The notes below the pieces were generated by a model that was not told the DNA's origin, did not search any database, and worked only from the letters and a program-made list of their open reading frames with translations. From Sphingomonas prati (GTDB lineage: Bacteria > Pseudomonadota > Alphaproteobacteria > Sphingomonadales > Sphingomonadaceae), in assembly GCF_014643515.1 (NCBI RefSeq), contig NZ_BMJP01000005.1:186001-250000 (forward strand): a stretch of 64,000 bases of DNA, read 5' to 3'. Of the stretch, positions 9,213-16,634 are shown one piece after another (position 1 is the stretch's first letter; each line of letters begins with the position of its first letter). Made by a program: the position numbers and the translations under genes.

Positions 9213-11747
9213 TCAAAATTTAAACAGCAACGACCCGGACACCGTCCGCCCGAAGATCGGACGCGCGAGGATGATCGCGCCGGCTGCCACCCCCGGCACC
9301 GCCTGCGCCCCGCCGCCCTGGCCCAGGCCCAGGCTGTTCGACAGGTTCGTTCCCTTCACCTGCACCGTCACCTGGTCGGTCACGTCCAGTTCCGCGCTGG
9401 CGTTGAACACCGAAAATGCAGGCAACCTGACGATGTTGGCGTCGTCGTTGAACTTGTTGCCCTCGTACCGCCATTCGCCCAGCACGCGCAGGCGACCGTT
9501 CGCCAGCGTCAGCCGCGGGCGGACGCTCGCCATCACCTTCGGCATGCTCGACGGGCGGTTATCGTCGAACGATGTCGTCGTCGTGACCCCGCTCGCGATG
9601 GTGTTGTAGCTGTAGTTCTTGAACTTCGGGTCCTGATAGGTCGCCGTCGCCGCCACGTCGAACCAGTCGGTCGGGCGCAGGCTCCCCTCCAGCTCGACGC
9701 CGATCGTGCGGACGTCGCCATAGTTGATCTCCTGCACGATCAGCAGCGACGTCGGGTCGATGAACGTGTTGGTGAACTGCACGTCCTGGAACGAATTGTA
9801 GAACACCGTCGCGAACAGGCTGCCCCAGGGCTGCTGGAACTTCACGCCAGCCTCGGCCTGGTCGATCGACTGGCTGCGCACGTCGGTGGGCAGCACATTG
9901 TCGCGATACTGCCCGATCTGCGGCAGGCGATAGCTGCTGGTGTACCGCGCGAACACGCCGGCATTCGGCAAGAACTGCCAGTTAGCACCGATCGTATAGC
10001 TCTTGTCGTCGAACGCCGGGTCGAACCGCGTCAGCACGCCCGATCCGTAGAGGACATTGTCGTCCGCCAGCGTGGTCGCATCGCCCAGGTTGAAACTGCG
10101 CACCCCCTCGCTGAACCCACGGATCCAGATCTTCTCGTACCGGAACCCGCCGTCGATACGCAGCTTCGGCGTCACCTGCCATTCGTCGGACAGGTAGACC
10201 GCGGCATCCTCGTATCCGCCGAACGAGTGGGCGAACCGCGACTCGTACCGCGCGATGCCCCCGTCGGTCACGCGCCCGACCACCTGCCCCGCGGCGTTCA
10301 CCGCGACCACGTCGAGCAGCCGCGCATTGTCGCGCACTTCGGTGATGCCCACGCCGTCGTTGCGGTCATGCGCCCAGTCCGCGGTCGTGCCGTAAAAGCC
10401 GAGCTTCACGTCGTGCCGTCCGATCCCGGTTTCGAACACATGGCCCAGCTCGACCAGCCCGATCATCTCCTTGATCGGGTTCTGGATCGACTGGAAGGTG
10501 TTGACGCCGACCAGCCCGTTGCCGTTCGCATCCGCCGGATACGCGCTGCCGTCGCCGGAATAGACGAACCGCACGTCGGTTGCCCCCTGTGCCGCAAACG
10601 CGCGCAGTGCGTTGGCGCGGTTCGTCGTCAGGTACGCCGCCTGCGTCGACAGGTTGTTCAGCCCGCGCGCGTTGCGGTTGGTCTTGCTGTCGCGATACCG
10701 GAACCCCGCGTTGATCGTCGTCCCGTCGTCGAACCGCATGTCGCCCTTGGCGGTAAACTGCAGGTCGCTCGTCTGGTTGAACAGGTTGAACGCGGCATCG
10801 CGGATGCCCGCCGGCGTCTTGATCACGACATTGCCGTCCTCGGGGCCGGTCAGCGTGTCGTCATTGCCGTTGAACGGCGTCAGCGGCCGGATATTGCCCG
10901 ACGCGGTCCGCACCAGCGGGATCGCGTCGAAAAAGAAGTTGTTGTCCTCCAGATACTTCACGCCGAACGACAGGTTGCCGCGCGCGAATGCCTTCGACAC
11001 GATGACCCGCCCCTGCCCGCCTTCGTTCGCGGTCGGGCCGGGGTCGCGCACGCCCTGATCCTTGTTGTAATATCCGCCGATCGAAAAGCGCCAGTCGTCC
11101 GCGATCGGCCCGCCGATCCAAACGTCCGCCCGCGCCTGGCCGTAGTCCGCGGTGGTCAGCTTCAGCAGACCGCTCAGTTCGGGCGTCCCGCGCCGCGGGA
11201 TGAAGTTGATCAGCCCCCCCGGCGCGTTGGCGGCGAAGATCGACGACGGGCCGCCGCGCACCGCCTCGATGCTGCTATAGCTTTCGTCGATGCGCAGAAA
11301 CTGGTCGACGTTGATCCAGTTAATGCCCGGATCGTGCTGGATCGGCAGGCCGTCCTCATACACCGCCAGCGATTCATAGCCGCCGCGCGGAATGCCGCGA
11401 ACCCGCGTGTTGTTCGCGCCGACACCGGCGGACGAATCCGCCCATACGCCGGGGATCTGCTGCAACGCCTCGGCCAGGTTGCCGATCGCGCGCTGGCGCA
11501 GTTCCTGGTCGCTGATCGTCGTAATCGAATAGCTCGCCTCGACCTTGCGCTGGTTCACGGTGCCCAGCCGCCCGGTGACCACGATGTCCTCGCCATTGCC
11601 GGCCGAGTTCGTCCGCGCCGTGTCACGTGGCGCGGTGTCCTCCGCGACGGCGGGTGCCGTCGCAACGTCCTGCGCGCCGGCGGCGCTGCCGATCATGGTC
11701 ACGCCGATGCATGCCGCGGTCGCCCGCAGTCGATTGATGGTCCGCAA
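9213..11747 (-). CDS. TonB-dependent receptor (lipase/phosphatase operon)
   Basis: 844 residues. The only start giving a full signal peptide is TTG at 11747, with GGGGGGTAAG upstream. Features in order: signal peptide ending GSAAGAQ, TonB-box-like EDIVVTGRL, plug domain (LAEALQQIPGVWADSS; IEAVRGGPSSIFAANAPGGL), beta-barrel, C-terminal SLLFKF. Its stop overlaps or nearly touches the PI-PLC-like gene, followed by the acid phosphatase. The three together suggest uptake of a phosphorylated compound or of the freed product. A PhoB-like repeat array lies 67-106 bases upstream (11814-11853). It resembles the receptor at 49182 in the plug region. Confidence 0.93.
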   Translation of the reverse strand: MRTINRLRATAACIGVTMIGSAAGAQDVATAPAVAEDTAPRDTARTNSAGNGEDIVVTGRLGTVNQRKVEASYSITTISDQELRQRAIGNLAEALQQIPGVWADSSAGVGANNTRVRGIPRGGYESLAVYEDGLPIQHDPGINWINVDQFLRIDESYSSIEAVRGGPSSIFAANAPGGLINFIPRRGTPELSGLLKLTTADYGQARADVWIGGPIADDWRFSIGGYYNKDQGVRDPGPTANEGGQGRVIVSKAFARGNLSFGVKYLEDNNFFFDAIPLVRTASGNIRPLTPFNGNDDTLTGPEDGNVVIKTPAGIRDAAFNLFNQTSDLQFTAKGDMRFDDGTTINAGFRYRDSKTNRNARGLNNLSTQAAYLTTNRANALRAFAAQGATDVRFVYSGDGSAYPADANGNGLVGVNTFQSIQNPIKEMIGLVELGHVFETGIGRHDVKLGFYGTTADWAHDRNDGVGITEVRDNARLLDVVAVNAAGQVVGRVTDGGIARYESRFAHSFGGYEDAAVYLSDEWQVTPKLRIDGGFRYEKIWIRGFSEGVRSFNLGDATTLADDNVLYGSGVLTRFDPAFDDKSYTIGANWQFLPNAGVFARYTSSYRLPQIGQYRDNVLPTDVRSQSIDQAEAGVKFQQPWGSLFATVFYNSFQDVQFTNTFIDPTSLLIVQEINYGDVRTIGVELEGSLRPTDWFDVAATATYQDPKFKNYSYNTIASGVTTTTSFDDNRPSSMPKVMASVRPRLTLANGRLRVLGEWRYEGNKFNDDANIVRLPAFSVFNASAELDVTDQVTVQVKGTNLSNSLGLGQGGGAQAVPGVAAGAIILARPIFGRTVSGSLLFKF

Positions 11748-11813
11748 TGTCTTACCCCCCGGTGATCGCGGCCGTTGCCCGGCTCGCTTGCGCCGCGGCT
11801 ATGCGCACCCGCC

Positions 11814-11853
11814 ATGACTGAACGGAGACGTGAACGTTACGAACCTGATACAT
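11814..11853 (-). promoter_or_regulatory. Candidate PhoB-box array (weaker) upstream of TBDR 11747
   Basis: Four 7-mers start exactly 11 bp apart (11814, 11825, 11836, 11847). Read on the minus strand they are ATGTATC, TCGTAAC, ACGTCTC and CAGTCAT; all have GT at positions 3-4, as in the PhoB half-site CTGTCAT. Only the last is close to consensus, but the phasing equals that of the two stronger arrays at 15319 and 42672, and TCGTAAC occurs in both this array and the one at 42672. Confidence 0.35.
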
Positions 11854-11887
11854 GCGGCCGACGGTTCATCCGGTCGCCCGGTCCGCC

Positions 11888-12673
11888 TCAGTTGGCCAGA
11901 ACCGGCACCGTCACGGCCACGGCTTCGGACGACGACCGCTCGATCGACCACAGCACACGCTGCGCGCCATGCTCCCAGGCGACCGCCTGCCCGCCCGTCG
12001 TCAGGCCGATTGTCGTGACATGCTCCAGCGCCGATCCCGCCTCCGGCAGGCGCAGCGCATAGAGTTCAGGCCGGTCATGCCCCGTCACATACAGCAACCC
12101 GTCCTTCCCCCAGACCCCGCCGGACGAGCTGTAGGGTGCGAAGCGCGCCAGCACGTCCGCCGGGAACAGCCACGCCCCCTGTTCCGCGAACTGCGGAGAA
12201 TAGCGGACGAGCGTCGTCAAGCGGTGATCGCGCCCCGGCTCACCACCCTTGTTGTCGTAATGCGCGAAACACGCCCACCAGCTGCCGTCATGCCAGTCCA
12301 GCCATGTCAGGGAACCCCGCCCCGGACCCAGGCTGCGCGTCCGGACATGCGTCATCTTCACCGTGTCGAACCACTCGATCGAACTGGTCATCGGCACGTC
12401 CGGATAGTTGGACGCTGCACAGACCAGTTGATGACCTTCGAGGATGCAGCTGTTCATATGGCGGAACAGCTTCGGATCACCCTGCCAGCGGCCGATGCGC
12501 TGCTTCGTGCGGCGATCATATTTGCCGATCTGCGCGTTGGAGATCGCATAGACGTGCCGCCGATCGGCAACCACGCCCTGCCGCGCCTCGGGCGCACGGA
12601 ACCGCTCGATCTCGGTCACGGCCGGCTGGCCGGCAGGCGCGACGACCGCCAGGAGGAATGCGAGGACCAGCAT
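11888..12673 (-). CDS. Secreted beta-propeller-like protein, function unknown
   Basis: 261 residues with a signal peptide (MLVLAFLLAVVAPAGQ). The mature part has repeated short strand patterns (VVADRRHVYAISNAQIGKYD; GSLTWLDWHDGSWWACFAHY; DGLLYVTGHDRPELYAL) suggesting a small beta-propeller. No catalytic motif was recognised; similar proteins are sometimes labelled cycloisomerase without support. The ATG shares one base with the stop of the upstream TBDR (TGATG), so the pair is co-translated, and the protein probably acts in the periplasm or on the surface with that receptor, for instance in substrate binding or processing. Confidence 0.75.
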   Translation of the reverse strand: MLVLAFLLAVVAPAGQPAVTEIERFRAPEARQGVVADRRHVYAISNAQIGKYDRRTKQRIGRWQGDPKLFRHMNSCILEGHQLVCAASNYPDVPMTSSIEWFDTVKMTHVRTRSLGPGRGSLTWLDWHDGSWWACFAHYDNKGGEPGRDHRLTTLVRYSPQFAEQGAWLFPADVLARFAPYSSSGGVWGKDGLLYVTGHDRPELYALRLPEAGSALEHVTTIGLTTGGQAVAWEHGAQRVLWSIERSSSEAVAVTVPVLAN

Positions 12674-15264
12674 CAGAACTTGGCGGATATGCCCGCATAG
12701 AACGTCCGGCCATAGCGTTCATTCTGGATCAGCCAGTTTTTGTTCCCCGCCTGATATTGCCGCGTCGGCTCATCCGTCAGGTTCTGCGCCTCCGCGAACA
12801 GCCGGACATTCTCCAGCAAGGCAAAGCTCGCCTTGGCGTCCAGCCGGCGCAGATCGTCGTTATACTGGTCGTTATACGCCGGGCTGCCGATCGCGAGCAG
12901 CGAGTAACCGGTGTTGTGATAGGCGACCGACGCCTCCAGCCGACCCTTCTGGTAGAACAGCTCCGCCCCGTAGAGATATTTGGACTGGCTCGGAAAGCTC
13001 GACAGCCGCCCGTCCGGCAGGCGCAGGCTGGAGTCCGTCAGCGTCCCGTTCAACGTGATGCCGAAGCCCGACAGCAGGCCCGGCAGGAAACTGAACTGCT
13101 GCTGATACTGCGCCTCGATCCCGACGATGTCGCCCTTGTCGGCGTTCAACGGCTGCGTGACGTTCAGCACCGGATAAGTGACGCCGTCGAACACCGTGTT
13201 GCGCAGGACGGTGACCTGGCTGAAGATCGGGTTGCGGATGAACTTGGCGAACGCCCCGACGCTCAGGATCCCGCCGCGCGCGAAATACCATTCCGCCGTC
13301 GCATCCAGATTGTCCGCACGATACGGTTTCAGCTCCGCATTGCCGAGCGACACGGCATTGTTCGCGCTGTCGATCGATCCGCCGGGGCTCAGCGTCGAAT
13401 ATTCCGGCCGGCCCAGGCTCTTGGAATAAGCGAAGCGAAAGACCGTATCGTCGCTCGGCTTGATCCGCATGATCAGCGACGGCAGCCAGTCGTCATAGCT
13501 GTTGCCCACCGCGACCGCCGACACTGCGCCAGCCGCCAGGCGGAACCCATTGATATCCAACGTGGTATGTTCGTAGCGTAACCCCGGCGTCAGCGTCACC
13601 GCGCCGAACGCCAGATTGGCCATCGCATAGCCCGCCGCCACCTTCTCCTTCAGCGCAAAGTCCGAGATCGTGTTGTTGGTCAGCGTCGTCGCCGCATCGA
13701 GCGGCATCAGCGCGCCACCGCGATTCTGCTCTGTAAACGCCTGTAATGCTGCGATATCGAACACCGGCGCGTTGAAATAGCATTGCTTGGGGTGCGCGCT
13801 GTCCGGGTTCACGCACTCGCCGGGCGCGTCGAGCCCGTACTGACCGAGCGTCCAGCGGTTGCCCGTCGCGGATGCCCGGACCCAGGTCGGGTTGTCCTGA
13901 TCGAACGTGCGATCCGTATCGCGATACTTGCCGCCGAACTTCAGGAAGCTGCCCCCGTCGCCGATGCCGTCCAGCGTGTAGGTCGCGTCGATCTTGCCCT
14001 GCCAGATCTTCTCGACATTGACCTGGTCGAACTCCTGATACTGGCGGAACTGCAACTGGTTGCCCGTGCATTCCGTCACCGGCGCCGCCTCGTACACCTT
14101 CTCGGTGAAGTCGAAATTGACCGTGCCGGGGTTGCAGCGGAACTGCCAGAGCGGATAGCGGTCGATCGTTCGGTTGCGGCTGTACGCCGCGTCGTAGTTC
14201 AGCGTCAGCCGGTCGAGCTCGGTCGATCCGCCGACGCTGCCCGTCGCGAGATATTTGGATTTATAGTCGAGCCGCAGGTCCTCGCGCCGCTCCGGGCCCG
14301 AACCCGCCGCGCCCGTCGCCGAACTCGGCACGCCCACCGTCTGCCCGGCCAGCCCGTCCGGGTTCAGCGTGAACGGCGTCGTGGTGAAATCCAGCCGGTA
14401 CCGCGGCCGCACCTCGTCCTCGGTGAACTTGCTGTAGACGCCGCGGACATAGAATGTCTGCGTGTCGCTGGGGTGCCAGTCGAACGATCCGGTCCCGCTG
14501 ATCCGTTCGCGCTTCAGCGAATATTGCGTATATTTGATGTTGTCTGGCACCCCGCCGCGCGCCGCGGTGGCCAGCGGTTTCCAGTTGTCAGGATAGAAAC
14601 CCTCGCTGTCGAAATCGCGGAACGAATAACTGCCGCCCAGCACGATGCCGAACTGCTCGTCGGATCCGAACCGCGTGCCGACGCTGGCATCGGCCTGATA
14701 CGGCACCTTCTCGTTCAGCGTCTGGTATCCGGCCTTGGCACTGATCGCCAGGTTGCTGCGCGCCTTGAAATCGAATGCGGTCTGCGTGACCAGGTTGATC
14801 GTCCCGCCGATCCCTTGCCCGTCCATGTCCGCCGTCTTGACCTTGACGACCTCGACGCGGTTGAGCAGCTGCCCCGAAATGATGTCGAGCGGCAGCGCGC
14901 GCGTCGTGCCGTCCGGGTTGCCGATCTCCAGCCCGTTCAGCGTATAGTTGTTGAGGTTGGACGGCACACCGCGGATCGCGACATAGCGGCCCTCGCCCTG
15001 ATCGTAGCTCACGCCGACCCCGGGCAGATGCTCGATCACCTCCGCCACGTTGCGATCAGGAAGCCGGCCGATCTCGTCGGCGGCGGCCACATCGACCACG
15101 CCGATCGCGTCGCGCTTCACCTGGATCGAACGCTCCTGCTGCGCCCGCTGGCCGGTCACGACGATCGTGTCGTCGGCGGCACCCGTCGCCACGGTCTGCG
15201 CCGCCGCGGCATCGGAAAATGCCAGCACGCCGAGCGCACTGGTCGCAATCAAGATCGTCTTCAT
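12673..15264 (-). CDS. TonB-dependent receptor, Xanthomonas-Caulobacter type
   Basis: 863 residues from ATG 15264, with GGGAAGAC upstream and a clean signal peptide (MKTILIATSALGVLAFSDA, then AAAQ). Then TIVVTGQRAQQE and a plug of the Xanthomonas-Caulobacter receptor type (EIGRLPDRNVAEVIEHLPGV; RGVPSNLNNYTLNGLEIGN; GGTINLVTQTAF), and a barrel ending GISAKF. An in-frame extension to 16017 is antisense to the next gene and is not used. The gene is followed by the propeller-like gene at 11888. A strong PhoB-like repeat lies 55-83 bases upstream of the start. Members of this receptor class are often linked to carbohydrate or complex organic substrates. Confidence 0.93.
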   Translation of the reverse strand: MKTILIATSALGVLAFSDAAAAQTVATGAADDTIVVTGQRAQQERSIQVKRDAIGVVDVAAADEIGRLPDRNVAEVIEHLPGVGVSYDQGEGRYVAIRGVPSNLNNYTLNGLEIGNPDGTTRALPLDIISGQLLNRVEVVKVKTADMDGQGIGGTINLVTQTAFDFKARSNLAISAKAGYQTLNEKVPYQADASVGTRFGSDEQFGIVLGGSYSFRDFDSEGFYPDNWKPLATAARGGVPDNIKYTQYSLKRERISGTGSFDWHPSDTQTFYVRGVYSKFTEDEVRPRYRLDFTTTPFTLNPDGLAGQTVGVPSSATGAAGSGPERREDLRLDYKSKYLATGSVGGSTELDRLTLNYDAAYSRNRTIDRYPLWQFRCNPGTVNFDFTEKVYEAAPVTECTGNQLQFRQYQEFDQVNVEKIWQGKIDATYTLDGIGDGGSFLKFGGKYRDTDRTFDQDNPTWVRASATGNRWTLGQYGLDAPGECVNPDSAHPKQCYFNAPVFDIAALQAFTEQNRGGALMPLDAATTLTNNTISDFALKEKVAAGYAMANLAFGAVTLTPGLRYEHTTLDINGFRLAAGAVSAVAVGNSYDDWLPSLIMRIKPSDDTVFRFAYSKSLGRPEYSTLSPGGSIDSANNAVSLGNAELKPYRADNLDATAEWYFARGGILSVGAFAKFIRNPIFSQVTVLRNTVFDGVTYPVLNVTQPLNADKGDIVGIEAQYQQQFSFLPGLLSGFGITLNGTLTDSSLRLPDGRLSSFPSQSKYLYGAELFYQKGRLEASVAYHNTGYSLLAIGSPAYNDQYNDDLRRLDAKASFALLENVRLFAEAQNLTDEPTRQYQAGNKNWLIQNERYGRTFYAGISAKF

Positions 15265-15318
15265 GGTCTTCCCATCCCCGGTACGATCGGCGGGGTAGGC
15301 GGAACAGACTATGGTTCG

Positions 15319-15347
15319 ATGACGGACAGGTGACCGTTTGGTGTCAA
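15319..15347 (-). promoter_or_regulatory. Candidate PhoB box upstream of TBDR 15264
   Basis: Three 7-mers 11 bp apart (15319, 15330, 15341). On the minus strand, the direction of the TBDR gene, they read TTGACAC, CGGTCAC and CCGTCAT; the last two with spacer are CGGTCACCTGTCCGTCAT, close to the PhoB consensus of two CTGTCAT-like half-sites with a 4-bp spacer. A separate dyad, TGGTATGCATGACCA, follows at 15350-15364. Confidence 0.5.
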
Positions 15348-15392
15348 AGTGGTATGCATGACCATGCCGGAGACTCCTGCCCGGAACCGAGG

Positions 15393-16577
15393 TCAGAGAT
15401 ACCGCATCCACCACGCATTGCTCGCGCGCTTGACCACGGCGAAGCGGCGGCAGGCGAACCAGCACGGCACCGCGACGCATGCCGCCACCGCCCAGATTCC
15501 GCCGACCGTCGGCACGCTCACCAGCCCCTCTGCGCCGCCGACCGCCCCCACGACGCGGTTCAATCCGTGCAGCAGGTAGAGGTGCAGGATGTAGAAGAAC
15601 AACGGCACCGATCCGAACACCACCAGCATCCCCGCCATCCGCGTCGGCAACCGCTCGAACAGCAGCAGCAGCCACGCCCCGATCCCGAGCGTCAGCAGCA
15701 GGAAATCGGCCGACGGCGGATATTTGGTGAGGTTGAGGAAGCTCAGAACCGTTTCCAGCCCGCCCGAACCAGCCGTCCACGGCACCGGCTCCCCATAACC
15801 GTTCAGTACGCGCAGCACGCCGAACGCCGCGAGCGCAACCGACCCGACAACCGCCAACGCCCGCCGCCGCCACTCCGGCGACGCACCCCTCGCGAACCAC
15901 GGCCCCATGGCATAACCCAGCGCGATCACGCCGATCCACGGCAGCACCGGATAGGATGTCCGCGCCTGCCCGCCCCACGGCAGGTCGATGAAGCCGCGGT
16001 CGTGCAGCACCGCCCACAGCGCATGCCCCGCATCACCCGGCCCGACCGCGATTGGATCGAGCAAGTTATGCCCCAGCACGATCGCGAACCCGACCGCCGC
16101 GATCGCCGGCCGGGGCAGATGGACGAGCGCGGCCAGCGCCACCATCGACACCCCGATCGCCCAGATCACCTGAAGATAGACCGTCGCCGGCGTCACATCG
16201 AACGTCCAGGCGAAGTTCACCACCGTCCATTCCAGCGCGATCAGGAACAGCCCGCGCTTGAACAGGAACCCTGACGCCGCCCGCGCCCCACCGCGCGGGG
16301 CACCGTATAACCACGCGGCAAGCCCGGTCAGCGCCACGAACACCGGCGCGCACAAATGCGCCGCCAGCCGCGTGAACACCAGGGCCGGGGCGGTCCTGCC
16401 CAGGTCCATCGGGTCGCTGACCTGCGCATGCAGGAAGAAGAATTCGCGCGTATGATCGACCAGCATCAGCAGGATGACGAACCCGCGCAACGCGTCGATC
16501 GCCGCGATCCGCGGCACCCGGACCGCCGGCGCCGGGACGCCGGCTCCGTCCTGAAAGTTGTTCGATACGGTTGACAC
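15393..16577 (-). CDS. DUF1624 / HGSNAT-like multi-pass membrane acyltransferase
   Basis: 394 residues; GTG start at 16577 with AGGGAG upstream. Roughly ten hydrophobic helices. The N-terminal helix carries RIAAIDALRGFVILLMLVDH, the hallmark of the DUF1624 / heparan-alpha-glucosaminide N-acetyltransferase catalytic family, whose eukaryotic member transfers an acetyl group across a membrane to a sugar amine. Further motifs include LVFTRLAAHLCAPVFVALTG and SVPLFFYILHLYLLHGLN. The acceptor in bacteria is unknown; a surface sugar is a reasonable guess. It is divergent from the siderophore-type receptor, with only 57 bases between the two starts. Confidence 0.82.
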   Translation of the reverse strand: MSTVSNNFQDGAGVPAPAVRVPRIAAIDALRGFVILLMLVDHTREFFFLHAQVSDPMDLGRTAPALVFTRLAAHLCAPVFVALTGLAAWLYGAPRGGARAASGFLFKRGLFLIALEWTVVNFAWTFDVTPATVYLQVIWAIGVSMVALAALVHLPRPAIAAVGFAIVLGHNLLDPIAVGPGDAGHALWAVLHDRGFIDLPWGGQARTSYPVLPWIGVIALGYAMGPWFARGASPEWRRRALAVVGSVALAAFGVLRVLNGYGEPVPWTAGSGGLETVLSFLNLTKYPPSADFLLLTLGIGAWLLLLFERLPTRMAGMLVVFGSVPLFFYILHLYLLHGLNRVVGAVGGAEGLVSVPTVGGIWAVAACVAVPCWFACRRFAVVKRASNAWWMRYL

Positions 16578-16601
16578 CAGATACTCCCTTCCACCAATTG
16601 C

Positions 16602-16615
16602 GATGATACATCATC
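16602..16615. promoter_or_regulatory. Palindrome in the 57-bp divergent promoter region
   Basis: GATGATACATCATC: 6-bp arms GATGAT and ATCATC around AC. It lies in the short gap between the GTG of the DUF1624 gene (16577) and the TTG of the siderophore-type receptor (16635). It does not match a classical Fur box, so the regulator is unknown. Confidence 0.4.
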
Positions 16616-16634
16616 ACCAGGAAGGCAACCTCCC

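Noticed and set aside
15265-16017. Possible N-terminal extension of the TBDR that starts at 15264
   Set aside because: It would place a signal peptide at residue 252 and is antisense-like to the DUF1624 gene region; the ATG at 15264 has GGGAAGAC and a standard leader.
16602-16615. Fur box for the siderophore-type receptor
   Set aside because: The palindrome GATGATACATCATC lacks the 19-bp GATAAT pattern and the known alphaproteobacterial iron motifs; kept only as an unassigned dyad.
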